DNA from: CAYPNF01 sp964411985
GTDB taxonomy: Bacteria; Verrucomicrobiota; Verrucomicrobiia; Limisphaerales; J093
Assembly: GCA_964411985.1 (NCBI GenBank)
Contig: CAYPNF010000001.1
Coordinates: forward strand, 1-64,000
DNA: 64,000 bases
Direction of reading: 5' to 3'
Below are positions 43,839 through 52,907 of the stretch, in pieces. The notes beneath the pieces are model-generated. The model was not told the DNA's origin, made no database searches, and saw only the letters and a program-made list of their open reading frames with translations. How positions within the stretch are numbered: position 1 is the first letter of the stretch; the number at the start of each line of letters is the position of its first letter. The translations under genes and the position numbers were made by a program.

Positions 43839-45515
43839 ATGAGAATCATCCATCTCCTGCTCATGATCGGTGTTGGGGCTCTGGTTGCAGGCTGCGACTC
43901 CCGAAAGTCAGCGAAGGGCGCGGCTTCCAGCGAGCCGACGCCGCCTATCCCTGTCCAGCCGGCACCTCCACCCCCGCCCGCCCCGAAAACGGTTCTCAGT
44001 TGGCACTACGCCGGGGCAGAGCAGGTGGCGTCCGACACCAATGGCACCAGGCTGAAAGCGGTGCTGTCAACTCCGACCAGCAAGGCGTTGCTCGACCTTG
44101 CCCACACAAGTCTTTCGCAGTACCCGGACCGGGTGTTTCTGGGTCAGACCAACCTCACCAATGGAACCTGCGCCAGGTTGATGGAACCTCTGGTGGGCGA
44201 CCTGGCTCGGAGCGAGAGTTATCTACTTGGACTCAAATCCTCGGACCAGACCGATTATGTTCTGGCGACGCGGCTTCAGGAAGAGCGAGCTGTTGTCTGG
44301 CAGACCAACCTGCACCAGATAGCCGCCGCGTTGGGGGGGCAGCCTTCACCCTGGAAACTCGGCAATCTCGAGGGTTTTGAAGCCCAATTGGCCCAACCCT
44401 CCACCCAACTGCGCCTACTCCGGTCGGGCGATTGGGTCCTCGCCGGGATTGGCCAGGGATCGTTCCGCTCCCTGAGCAATGTGGTGGAACAACTGACCCG
44501 TGACGGCCGGCCAGGGAAGCCCTTTTCCACGAATGCCTGGCTGGAGATCGAGGCGGACCTCGCCTCATGGGACTCCGCAGCGCCGACAACGGGCAGTACG
44601 AACTTGCCCAAGGTGCAGCTGACGCTCGCCGGCCGCGGGCAAAAGGTTCGCACGACCGGGCAAGCGGTGTTTCCTGTACCCCACAACTTTCAACCTGAGC
44701 CCTGGAACCTCCCCACCAACAGCGTCCGGGAACCACTCGTCTCTTTCGCCGCAGCCCAACCCAGCAAAGCCTGGTTACAGTCGAGGGAGGGCTTGAAAAC
44801 CCTACCGTCCGCCATGATCCCCAGCCAGTTGTTCGGGTGGTCTCTGGCCGACGTTCCCTTCCAGACTTACACAGCCTTTCCGTGCCCGAATGCCGGCAAC
44901 ACTCTCTCCCAGGCGCTGGAGATCCTGGCCGATCTGATCACCTCGAACCGGGTGTTCACCATGCCCTTGAGTGTTCAGTTCAACACCAACACCTACGAAC
45001 TGAGCGTCCTCGGCCTGCCCTTGGTCGCTCCCTTCCTTCATCCTTCTGCCGAGCCAGACACTAATTTCCTCGTGGCGGGATTTTTCCCTTACCCCAAAAA
45101 AGGCAAACCGGCACCGGCCGAGCTGTTCGACCAAGTGCTCCAGCGCACCAACCTGCTCGCTTACGCATGGGAGGTCACCGCCCCGCGCCTGGAAGCCTGG
45201 CGTACCACGGCCCTACTGTACATGGCCTTTGCTGGATACGTTTCCCCTCCCACCAACTCAGCGAGCTTCATCTGGTCCCAGGATACCAACGTCACCTCGC
45301 AATTGGACAACTGCGTCACGGAAATTGCCATTACCTCCCCGACGCAGTTGGAACTAATACGCAGTTCGGCCATCGGCTTCTCGGGACTCGAATTGAGCCT
45401 GCTCACGCGCTGGCTGGAAAACCCGGAGTTCCCAGGCTTCCGCCCCCCCGACAAGACCGTCCGCCGATCCCGACCTACTGCCCCGGCTCCAGCACCTCCC
45501 GCACTACCCCAGTAG
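43839..45515 (+). CDS. Large lipoprotein of unknown function
   Basis: Protein of 558 aa from ATG 43839. The lipobox is clear (MRIIHLLLMIGVGALVAG followed by Cys). A Pro-rich linker (TPPIPVQPAPPPPPAPK) leads to a large soluble domain with no transmembrane helices. Its body (DRVFLGQTNLTNGTCARLME, then GFEAQLAQPSTQLRLLRSGD and QGSFRSLSNVVEQLTRDGRP) reads as a verrucomicrobial secreted protein, but I do not recognise the family. The C-terminus is again Pro/Ala-rich. It precedes pdxJ by 25 bp and may be cotranscribed with it. Confidence 0.75.
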   Translation: MRIIHLLLMIGVGALVAGCDSRKSAKGAASSEPTPPIPVQPAPPPPPAPKTVLSWHYAGAEQVASDTNGTRLKAVLSTPTSKALLDLAHTSLSQYPDRVFLGQTNLTNGTCARLMEPLVGDLARSESYLLGLKSSDQTDYVLATRLQEERAVVWQTNLHQIAAALGGQPSPWKLGNLEGFEAQLAQPSTQLRLLRSGDWVLAGIGQGSFRSLSNVVEQLTRDGRPGKPFSTNAWLEIEADLASWDSAAPTTGSTNLPKVQLTLAGRGQKVRTTGQAVFPVPHNFQPEPWNLPTNSVREPLVSFAAAQPSKAWLQSREGLKTLPSAMIPSQLFGWSLADVPFQTYTAFPCPNAGNTLSQALEILADLITSNRVFTMPLSVQFNTNTYELSVLGLPLVAPFLHPSAEPDTNFLVAGFFPYPKKGKPAPAELFDQVLQRTNLLAYAWEVTAPRLEAWRTTALLYMAFAGYVSPPTNSASFIWSQDTNVTSQLDNCVTEIAITSPTQLELIRSSAIGFSGLELSLLTRWLENPEFPGFRPPDKTVRRSRPTAPAPAPPALPQ

Positions 45516-45540
45516 TGCTTTACCAGAACCCGAATCCGCC

Positions 45541-46281
45541 ATGCTCAAACTCGGAGTCAATATCGATCACGTGGCCACCTTGCGCCAGGCGCGTTACCGC
45601 GGCACCGCGGAAGGCGAACCTTGTCCCGTTGTCGCCGCCCGAATCTGCGAACAAGCAGGTGCCCACGGCATCACCGCCCACTTGCGCGAAGACCGCCGCC
45701 ACATTCAGGACTCGGATGTGCAGCAACTTCGCGCCGCCGTGCTGACCCGCCTGAACCTGGAAATGGCCAACGTGCCAGAAATCGTCGACTTGGCGCTGCG
45801 CCTCAAACCGGACATCATTTGCATGGTACCCGAGCGTCGGACGGAAGTGACCACCGAAGGCGGCTTGGACGTGCACGGACAGGAGACCGCAATCCGTGAG
45901 ACCTGTCAAAGGATGGCGGGTGCGAAGATCGAGGTCAGCCTTTTCATCGCGCCCGACCCCATCCAAGTGCGAGCGGCCGCCCGGACCGGCGCGGGTTTTA
46001 TCGAACTGCACACGGGTGCTTTCGCCGAAGCATTTAAGAACGGCGCGAACCGCGGAGCGGAGGTTCGAAGGCTCGCGGATTCCGCACAACTCGCCCATTC
46101 CTTGGGCCTCAGGGTCAACGCCGGACACGGGCTCAATTACACCAACCTTCCGGCGCTTTTTGAAGTACCCCACCTGGTGGAGCTGAACATCGGCCATAGC
46201 ATCGTCAGCAGGGCTGTCTTCTCAGGACTCTCCACCGCCGTGAAGGACATGTTGCTGCTGATGCAAGGTTACCCAGGATGA
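45541..46281 (+). CDS. pdxJ: Pyridoxine 5'-phosphate synthase
   Basis: Protein of 246 aa. It is unmistakably PdxJ: LKLGVNIDHVATLRQARYRG at the N-terminus, then GAHGITAHLREDRRHIQDSD, ICMVPERRTEVTTEGGLDV, IELHTGAFAEAF and AGHGLNYTN. It condenses 1-deoxyxylulose 5-phosphate with 3-amino-1-hydroxyacetone phosphate, the last step of the deoxyxylulose-dependent vitamin B6 pathway, in the cytoplasm. The stop overlaps the acpS ATG by 4 nt. The pdxJ-acpS linkage is widely conserved. Confidence 0.97.
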   Translation: MLKLGVNIDHVATLRQARYRGTAEGEPCPVVAARICEQAGAHGITAHLREDRRHIQDSDVQQLRAAVLTRLNLEMANVPEIVDLALRLKPDIICMVPERRTEVTTEGGLDVHGQETAIRETCQRMAGAKIEVSLFIAPDPIQVRAAARTGAGFIELHTGAFAEAFKNGANRGAEVRRLADSAQLAHSLGLRVNAGHGLNYTNLPALFEVPHLVELNIGHSIVSRAVFSGLSTAVKDMLLLMQGYPG

Positions 46282-46679
46282 TCCTCGGCGTCGGCATCGA
46301 CATCATTGAAGTCAGCCGCATTCAAGCGTCGTATGAGCGGTTCGGGGAGAGGTTTGTGAAGCGGATCCTCCGAGCGGCCGAGATCGAGTACTGTCTTTCC
46401 CACAAGTTCCCCGCCCCGCACCTGGCAGCACGATTTGCCGCCAAGGAGGCCATCTCCAAAGCCTTCGGCACCGGGATTGGTAGCCAGCTTGGCTGGCTGG
46501 ATATGGAGATTCTCAGGGAGGAATCGGGACGTCCCTTCGTGACTCTCCACGAGGGTGGAGCGAAGCTCATGGAGCAACGCCAGGGCACCAACCTGCAGAT
46601 CAGCTTAAGCCACACCCAGAACTACGCCACCGCTGTGGCGGTTCTGGAGGGTCTTTCCGCCCCTTCAGGGTCCCTATGA
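46278..46679 (+). CDS. acpS: Holo-[acyl-carrier-protein] synthase
   Basis: Protein of 133 aa. It has the phosphopantetheinyl-transferase signature: ILGVGIDIIEVSRIQASYER (metal-binding Asp8) and AARFAAKEAISKAFGTGIG, with the Glu that completes the Mg2+ site. It transfers phosphopantetheine from CoA to acyl carrier protein for fatty acid synthesis. Both its ends overlap neighbours by 4 nt (pdxJ upstream, the GH127-like gene downstream), so all three are probably translated from one message. Confidence 0.96.
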   Translation: MILGVGIDIIEVSRIQASYERFGERFVKRILRAAEIEYCLSHKFPAPHLAARFAAKEAISKAFGTGIGSQLGWLDMEILREESGRPFVTLHEGGAKLMEQRQGTNLQISLSHTQNYATAVAVLEGLSAPSGSL

Positions 46680-48718
46680 AGTCTTTGCCTCCCGTATTCG
46701 CCGCTGCGGTCGTTGGGATCGCTTTCGTGTGCTTTCCCTGCGCTCCTTTGGCGTTGGGCGCCGCGCCCAAGCCAGAGAAATTCGAATACCTTCCTACCCT
46801 GCCCAAAGCCCCGGCCAACCGCAATTATGTCGGAAGCCAGCCTCCCTTGGCGCCTAGTCCACTCCAGAAACTCCCGGCTGGCAGCATCCGGCCTCAAGGC
46901 TGGCTCGCGCAACAGCTCCGGTTGGAGGCGGACGGCTTTACAGGCCACCTCCCGGAACTGAGTCGGTTCTGCAAATTTGCGAACAGCGCCTGGGCAAATC
47001 CCAGAGGCGAAGGCGAGTACGGCTGGGAGGAACTCCCCTACTGGTTGCGGGGAGCCGTGTCGCTGGCCTGGGCCGCAGACGACCAACCGCTGCGGCAGGA
47101 AACGCAACGCTGGATTGATGCCATCCTGGCCAGCCAGCAAACCAACGGCTGGTTTGGGCCCGTGACCAACCTCGCCACGCCTGACCTGTGGCCCAACATG
47201 CTGGCACTTTATGCCCTCAGGACCCACCACGAAGCCACGGGTGACCCCCGGGTGGTTCCCTTCATGAAGCGCTATTTCGGCTGGATGCGCACCTTACCCG
47301 CCGAACAGGTCCTGCCCGGTAGCTGGCAGAAAATCCGAGGGGCGGACAATCTGGACAGCATTTACTGGCTGTACAACCAAACCCGCGAGCCTTGGCTGCT
47401 GGACCTGGCGCGGCTGAATCATGAACGAACCGCCCCTTGGAAACTCGGCGTCGTGAGCTGGCACGGCGTCAATATTGCCCAAGGCTTTCGCGAACCAGCC
47501 CAGTTCTTCCAGCAATCTCTCAACCGCAAGGATCTCGAAGCCTCCCGGCGCAATCTGGATGAAGTCCTCCTCAAGTACGGTCAGGTGCCCGGAGGACTCT
47601 ACGGCGCTGACGAAAATGCGCGCCAAGGCTACAACGGCCCGCGCCAAGGGACTGAGGCCTGCACCATGGCTGAGCTTCTCTGGAGCTATGAGAAACTCCT
47701 CTCGATCACCGGGGACGGGGGCTGGGCCGACAGCGCGGAGCAAGTGGCCTTCAATTCGCTGCCCGCCTCGATGACTCCCGACCTGAAAGGCTTGCACTAC
47801 CTGACCTGCCCCAATCAGGTTCAGCTCGACCGTCAGAACAAAGCCCCCATGATCGAGAACGATGGCGACATGTTCTCGTACAATCCGCACCAGTACCGTT
47901 GCTGTCAGCATAACCTCGGCTTCGCGTGGCCCTACTTCAACGAACACCTCTGGATGGCCACCGCGGGACACGGCCTTGCAGCCACCCTTTACTCCCCGTC
48001 CAAGGTCACGGCCCGCGTCGGCCACGGCGCCTTGGTGCACATTGTCGAGGACACCAGTTATCCTTTCGACGACACCATCACCTTCTCTTTCCAGCCACCG
48101 GAGCCCGTTGAGTTTCCGTTCCTCCTTAGGATTCCTGGCTGGTGCGCCGCGCCGGAGGTCACCGTGAACCGTGAACCGACCCAGACCTTTCTGCGCCAAG
48201 GACGCTGGATTTCGCTGAACCGAACGTGGCAGTCCGGAGATCAGGTACGCCTGCGCCTGCCGATGGCAGTTCGAACCGATCTGTGGCCGGAGAACCGCAT
48301 GACGGCAAGCCTGGCACTGGGGCCACTCACCTTCTCCCTGAGGATTGAGGAGCGCTGGCAATCCTATGGCGACTCCCCCCAGTGGCCCGCGTTTGAAGTG
48401 TTCCCCGCCTCACCCTGGAACTACGGACTCTACCTCGATCCGCGCAAGCCCGCCTCCGCGGTCCGTGTATCTCGCAAGATCGGCCCCGTTCCCAAGCAAC
48501 CCTTCACTCTGGACGGCTCGCCGGTGACCCTGCGCGTACCGGTACGGCCCATTCCGGGCTGGGGCATGGAGACCAACGGACTCATCCAGGAGGTGCGCCA
48601 GGGCCCCCTGCGCTCCCTGGAACCTACCCGCGAGGTCACCCTCGTCCCCATGGGTTGCGCCCGACTCCGCCTAACGGCGTTTCCGTTGATCGACCTAGGG
48701 CCAGCCGGGAAGGAGTAA
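46676..48718 (+). CDS. GH127-type glycoside hydrolase (DUF1680)
   Basis: Protein of 680 aa with an N-terminal signal sequence (FAAAVVGIAFVCFPC). The (alpha/alpha)6-barrel part follows from about residue 60. Family residues are visible: GPRQGTEACTMAELLWSYEK (with Glu and Cys) and HQYRCCQHNLGFAWP, the Cys-Cys pair. In characterised GH127 beta-L-arabinofuranosidases these cysteines and the Glu bind zinc and one Cys is the nucleophile. The C-terminal ~200 residues are beta-rich. It is probably an exported arabinofuranosidase or a related glycosidase. Linkage to pdxJ-acpS through a 4-nt overlap is odd, because the products are unrelated. Confidence 0.9.
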   Translation: MKSLPPVFAAAVVGIAFVCFPCAPLALGAAPKPEKFEYLPTLPKAPANRNYVGSQPPLAPSPLQKLPAGSIRPQGWLAQQLRLEADGFTGHLPELSRFCKFANSAWANPRGEGEYGWEELPYWLRGAVSLAWAADDQPLRQETQRWIDAILASQQTNGWFGPVTNLATPDLWPNMLALYALRTHHEATGDPRVVPFMKRYFGWMRTLPAEQVLPGSWQKIRGADNLDSIYWLYNQTREPWLLDLARLNHERTAPWKLGVVSWHGVNIAQGFREPAQFFQQSLNRKDLEASRRNLDEVLLKYGQVPGGLYGADENARQGYNGPRQGTEACTMAELLWSYEKLLSITGDGGWADSAEQVAFNSLPASMTPDLKGLHYLTCPNQVQLDRQNKAPMIENDGDMFSYNPHQYRCCQHNLGFAWPYFNEHLWMATAGHGLAATLYSPSKVTARVGHGALVHIVEDTSYPFDDTITFSFQPPEPVEFPFLLRIPGWCAAPEVTVNREPTQTFLRQGRWISLNRTWQSGDQVRLRLPMAVRTDLWPENRMTASLALGPLTFSLRIEERWQSYGDSPQWPAFEVFPASPWNYGLYLDPRKPASAVRVSRKIGPVPKQPFTLDGSPVTLRVPVRPIPGWGMETNGLIQEVRQGPLRSLEPTREVTLVPMGCARLRLTAFPLIDLGPAGKE

Positions 48719-48759
48719 CCCCCTCTTCGCCTCGTTGGTAGTGTTTCTATTCAGGGAAG

Positions 48760-48882
48760 TTGCGCGGAGATGGTCAACTTACCATCGGAGAGGCCTGGAA
48801 AAAGGTTGACTGGCTCCCCAAGCCGATGCTCCCCCTTGCGCAACAATGGTATGGAAATTTCAAGGATCCCGAACTAGCTTGA
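48760..48882 (+). CDS. Possible small ORF before glnD
   Basis: A 40-codon frame with a TTG start at 48760 ends at TGA 48882, 6 bp before the glnD ATG. It reads LTIGEAWKKVDWLPKPMLPL and then AQQWYGNFKDPELA, which has protein-like composition and a GGGAA upstream. It could be a leader peptide, a small gene or the tail of a lost gene. It is not recognised, and the evidence is weak. Confidence 0.2.
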   Translation: MRGDGQLTIGEAWKKVDWLPKPMLPLAQQWYGNFKDPELA

Positions 48883-48888
48883 GCCGCG

Positions 48889-51645
48889 ATGCGGACGACA
48901 CTGGACCGGATAACGTTGGATGCGAAAACGCGGCTGAACCTGCCCGCGGGTGCAAGTCCCTCCAAAGAAGTCGCCCGATACCGCCAATACCTTCGGCTGG
49001 GGATGCACCGTCTGAAGATGGTACACCGTCACGGGGAATCGGGCCGGGGGGTCTGCCAGGGGCGTTCCCTGCTGCTGGACCTGCTCCTGACGAACCTGCT
49101 GACAGCCTACGAAGCCTCCAGGGACCTCTCCGCCAGGAAACCGATCCGATTCAGCCTGATCGCCATCGGCGGCTATGGACGGGGCGAACTCAATCCGTGC
49201 AGCGACATCGACATCATGTTCCTGCACAATGCCTCCCGGGATTCGGAATCCGCTTCCCTTCCGTTCATGGAGCTGCTCACCGGCGGGTTGCTGTGGGATA
49301 TCGGCCTCAAGGTGGGGCACTCGGTTCGTACGGTGGATGACTGCGTGCGGGTTGCCAACAGCGACATGCAGTCGAAGACCTCCTTGTTGGAAGCTCGGTG
49401 CATCCATGGGGACGAGGAGTTGTTCCAGCAAATGCAGAAAGCGGTACTCGCCAAGTGCGTCGCGGGACGCGAGGAGGAGTATATCGAGGCCCGAATTGAG
49501 GATCAGGAGGCGCGGCGGTTGAAATTCGGCAGCAGTGCCTGCATGCAGGAGCCGAACGTCAAGAATGGCTCGGGAGGACTCCGCGACTTCCAGAACCTGC
49601 TCTGGATGGCTTTCGTTAAGTATCGGAGCCGGACCCTTGCCGACCTGGAGGAGCGAAAACTCATCAGCGCCACCGAGCGTCTCCAGTTGGAAGAGGCCTA
49701 CGACTTCCTGCTCCGAGTGCGGACCGAACTCCACTTCCACCTCAACCGGCCGGCTGACCTGCTCACCAAGAGCGTGCAGCCTGCGATCGCCCGCAACCTG
49801 GGGTACACGGAAAGGTCTCCCAGCGAACGCATTGAGCGGTTCATGCGCGACTACTACATGCGCGCCCGCAACCTCTCCCTGATCACCCGCACCCTCGAGC
49901 AACGCCTGGCCCTACTCCCCCAGCCCAAACGGCTCCCCAGCCTGAAACAATTCCTGCGGCAACGGCGCCAAAACGCAAGTTATACCCTTGATGGTTTCAA
50001 GTTCGTGGATGGACAGGTTTTTGCCGACTCGGAAAACGTCTTCCGTGACCAACCCCAACGCCTCATGCGCGCCTTCCGGCATGCGCAGCAGCGCGGACTC
50101 GAGCTGCATCCCGACCTCGCCCAGATCATTCGCAACAATCTGAGTTTGGTGGACTCCCGGTTCCGAGCAGACGCTAACATCCAGGAGACCTTTCTCGAAA
50201 TCCTCAACCAGCGTGGGAACGTGGCCCCCATCCTGAGGGCCATGCATGACACCGGCCTGCTCGGAGCCTATATTCCTGCCTTCGGCAAGCTCACCTGTCT
50301 GGTGCAACATGAGTTCTATCACCAGTACACTGCCGACGAGCACACCCTGAGATGCATCGAGAAGCTGGATGAAATCTGGGGAGCTCAGGATCCACCGCTA
50401 GGCCAATACGCGGACCTTCTCCACAAGCTGGAGCGGCCAAATCTGCTTTACCTGGCGCTCCTGCTGCACGACGCCGGGAAAGCCACCCACAAGCCAGATC
50501 ACGCCGACCACAGCAGTCGCATCGCGCTCAGCCTCGCGAAACGCCTCCAAATGGATCCAACCACCACTCGCACCCTTTGCCTGCTGGTGAAACTGCACCT
50601 GGAAATGATCCTGGTTTCCCAGCGGCGTGACCTGGACGACTTGGGCGTCATTCGTGCCTTCGCCCAAAAAGTCCAGTCACAAGAGGCCCTCCGGATGTTA
50701 ACGCTAGTCACCTACGCGGACTCCGTGGGTACCAGCGACCAGCTCTGGAACGGTTTCAAGGACACCTTACTCTGGGCTCTTTATCACAAGACCGACCAAG
50801 TCCTCTCTGGAGGAACGGACTTCATCCGTGCCGAGGAACGCCAACGGGAGTTGCTGGCGGAGCAGGTCAGCGACCTGATGCCCTCCACTTTTCGCGAGGA
50901 CGAACTGCGCGGGCATTTCACCCGGTTGCCTGCTCGCTATTTCCAGTTGCGAAGCGCCAAGGAGATCTTTACCGATCTCGCCCTGGCACACCGCTTCATG
51001 CATCGGCAACTCTCCGAAGACGAAAACGCCTTGGTACCGCTAGTGGCATGGCACCATGAGCCCAACCGCGGATACTCTCAGGTCAAAATCTGCACCTGGG
51101 ACCGGCCCGGCCTCTTCAGCCGCGTCGCCGGCGCCCTCACCGCCGCTGGACTCAACATTCTCAACGCGGAAATCTTCACCCGCGACGACAACATTGTGCT
51201 CGACACCTTTCTGGTGGTCGATGCCGTCAGCGGGCTCCTCGCCAACCGGGAAGAACGGGAACGATTCGAGCAGATCCTGGCGGACACCCTCGCCGGAGAC
51301 CTCAGCCTGACGGAGTTGCTGCGCCGCCGCAAGAACCCCACCCCACTCTACCGCTCCCATGAGGGAGAACGCATGCCCACCGTTGTGCGCTTTGACAACC
51401 TTACCTCGGAGGCATGGTCCATCATCGATTTGGAGACCGAGGATCGTGTGGGGTTGTTGCATGCGGTATCCCAACTCCTCGCTGAGATGTCGATCAATGT
51501 CGCTCTCGCCAAAATTTGTACTGAGAAGGGAGCAGCGATGGACAGCTTCTTTGTCTGCGATCTGACCGGACAGAAGATCTTGGATCCAAAACGCCTAAAA
51601 CAGATCGAGGACCGTCTGCGAAAAACGGTGAAAAGCCTGGATTAA
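48889..51645 (+). CDS. glnD: [Protein-PII] uridylyltransferase/uridylyl-removing enzyme
   Basis: Protein of 918 aa, full length for the family. The nucleotidyltransferase domain has IGGYGRGELNPCSDIDIMFL (about 88-107); the GlnD-specific region has EPNVKNGSGGLRDFQNLLWM. The HD domain has LLHDAGKATHKPDHADHSSR (about 525-545), the uridylyl-removing site. Two C-terminal ACT domains (VKICTWDRPGLFSRVAGALT and IDLETEDRVGLLHAVSQLLA) sense glutamine. It modifies PII proteins and so controls nitrogen assimilation. glnB, glnA and amtB are not in the window, so it is a stand-alone gene. It is convergent with the small gene at 51653, with 7 bp between. Confidence 0.96.
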   Translation: MRTTLDRITLDAKTRLNLPAGASPSKEVARYRQYLRLGMHRLKMVHRHGESGRGVCQGRSLLLDLLLTNLLTAYEASRDLSARKPIRFSLIAIGGYGRGELNPCSDIDIMFLHNASRDSESASLPFMELLTGGLLWDIGLKVGHSVRTVDDCVRVANSDMQSKTSLLEARCIHGDEELFQQMQKAVLAKCVAGREEEYIEARIEDQEARRLKFGSSACMQEPNVKNGSGGLRDFQNLLWMAFVKYRSRTLADLEERKLISATERLQLEEAYDFLLRVRTELHFHLNRPADLLTKSVQPAIARNLGYTERSPSERIERFMRDYYMRARNLSLITRTLEQRLALLPQPKRLPSLKQFLRQRRQNASYTLDGFKFVDGQVFADSENVFRDQPQRLMRAFRHAQQRGLELHPDLAQIIRNNLSLVDSRFRADANIQETFLEILNQRGNVAPILRAMHDTGLLGAYIPAFGKLTCLVQHEFYHQYTADEHTLRCIEKLDEIWGAQDPPLGQYADLLHKLERPNLLYLALLLHDAGKATHKPDHADHSSRIALSLAKRLQMDPTTTRTLCLLVKLHLEMILVSQRRDLDDLGVIRAFAQKVQSQEALRMLTLVTYADSVGTSDQLWNGFKDTLLWALYHKTDQVLSGGTDFIRAEERQRELLAEQVSDLMPSTFREDELRGHFTRLPARYFQLRSAKEIFTDLALAHRFMHRQLSEDENALVPLVAWHHEPNRGYSQVKICTWDRPGLFSRVAGALTAAGLNILNAEIFTRDDNIVLDTFLVVDAVSGLLANREERERFEQILADTLAGDLSLTELLRRRKNPTPLYRSHEGERMPTVVRFDNLTSEAWSIIDLETEDRVGLLHAVSQLLAEMSINVALAKICTEKGAAMDSFFVCDLTGQKILDPKRLKQIEDRLRKTVKSLD

Positions 51646-51652
51646 CCGTCCT

Positions 51653-51967
51653 TTACTGCTTGGGCTTTTCCCTCGCAGCCGCCGCCTTGGCCACAATCTG
51701 TTTCCGATAAGGGGAGTACAGATTAAAGTAGATCGCGCACAGGGGACGATCCGAGTCGGACTGGCTCATGATCACCGTGACATGGGGATCCAGCGCAATT
51801 CCGTGGCGCAGATTGGGTCCACGATTCTCGTAGGCCCGAATCGCCTTCTCCACCAGCGAGGTAATCGAGGTGCGACACTCCTCCGTGGACTTCTCCAGAC
51901 AGACCACGAATTTGTTGTACGCCTTGATCGCCTCTGCGATCTCGGGCTTGAAGGTTTCAACTGTCAC
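51653..51967 (-). CDS. Small hypothetical protein
   Basis: Protein of 104 aa with GTG start at 51967. It is soluble and helical (KPEIAEAIKAYNKFVVCLEK, then TEECRTSITSLVEKAIRAYE), with a second half containing DPHVTVIMSQSDSDRPLCAI and a Lys/Ala-rich tail. No domain is recognised. The close packing against the glnD stop supports a real gene, but the start is uncertain. Confidence 0.55.
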   Translation of the reverse strand: MTVETFKPEIAEAIKAYNKFVVCLEKSTEECRTSITSLVEKAIRAYENRGPNLRHGIALDPHVTVIMSQSDSDRPLCAIYFNLYSPYRKQIVAKAAAAREKPKQ

Positions 51968-52019
51968 AACTCAAACCATAGGAAAACAACCCCGCAGAGC
52001 AAACCCAAAATTGGGGGAC

Positions 52020-52706
52020 TCACACGACTCCACGTTCCCCAAAAAGAGCCGACCCCACCCGGATTAGGGTGGCCCCTTCCTCAATCGCCACCTCAAAATC
52101 CCCACTCATGCCCATGCTCAGGTGAGCTAGCGGCGCTCCCAGACGCTGTTCACACTCGGTCCGTAACTCCCGCAACCTGCGAAAGACCGGCCGGGCACGC
52201 TCCGGGTCCTGCGACCAGGGCGCCATGGTCATCAGGCCGTGGATTTCCAGCCGTCCCAGGTCATTCAGAGCCGCCAATTCCTGTAGGAGTAGGTCGGGAG
52301 GATACCCGAACTTGCTCGCTTCCCCCGCCACGTTCACCTCCAGGAGGACCGCAACGCGCTTAGCCATCTTCTCCGCCTGACGTTGCACCTCCTCCGCCAG
52401 TTTCAGGCTGTCCACACTGTGAATCATCTCGAAGAAATGGACCGCGTCGCGCACTTTGTTGGTCTGGAGATGTCCGATCATGTGCCAGTGCAATCGCCCT
52501 TGGCAAAGGGGAATCTTGACCTTCGCCTCCTGCACCTTGTTTTCACCGAACAGAGTCAGCCCCAAAGCCGCCGCCTCATTCACCCGGTCCGGCGATTGCC
52601 CCTTGCTGACCGCCACCAAGGTTACCTCAGCCGCGGATCGCCCCACACGCCCACACGCTGCCTCGACCCTCTGCCGAAGGCTCTGAAGATTGGCTGTAAG
52701 ATCCAT
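52020..52706 (-). CDS. YggS-family pyridoxal-5'-phosphate-binding protein
   Basis: Protein of 228 aa from ATG 52706; an ATG at 52718 is possible and the frame to 52919 is rejected because it overlaps the next gene's start. The family pattern is intact: LVAVSKGQSPDRVNEAAALG (PLP Lys in VSK, near residue 35), LFGENKVQEAKVKI, LHWHMIGHLQTNKVRDAVHF and LSMGMSGDFEVAIEEGATLI with RVGSALFG. YggS/PLPBP proteins keep PLP homeostasis in the cytoplasm. It shares a cofactor theme with pdxJ, 6 kb away, but not an operon. Confidence 0.92.
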   Translation of the reverse strand: MDLTANLQSLRQRVEAACGRVGRSAAEVTLVAVSKGQSPDRVNEAAALGLTLFGENKVQEAKVKIPLCQGRLHWHMIGHLQTNKVRDAVHFFEMIHSVDSLKLAEEVQRQAEKMAKRVAVLLEVNVAGEASKFGYPPDLLLQELAALNDLGRLEIHGLMTMAPWSQDPERARPVFRRLRELRTECEQRLGAPLAHLSMGMSGDFEVAIEEGATLIRVGSALFGERGVV

Positions 52707-52907
52707 CGGAACCACCATACCCGAACCAGGCAGGCTGGCAAGCGCTGCATGGGCGCTCCAGCTTGGCCTGAGGGTGGCTTGCCCTTCGCTGAAGAGCAAG
52801 TCCAGCAACCGCTTCGGTGAGTCGTCACCCACCCACACCCCAAGCCCATCGGGTTCAACTCCAGATTCGACGTTGACTGTTCGAGCCAGGTCCGTTGAAT
52901 TACTGCC

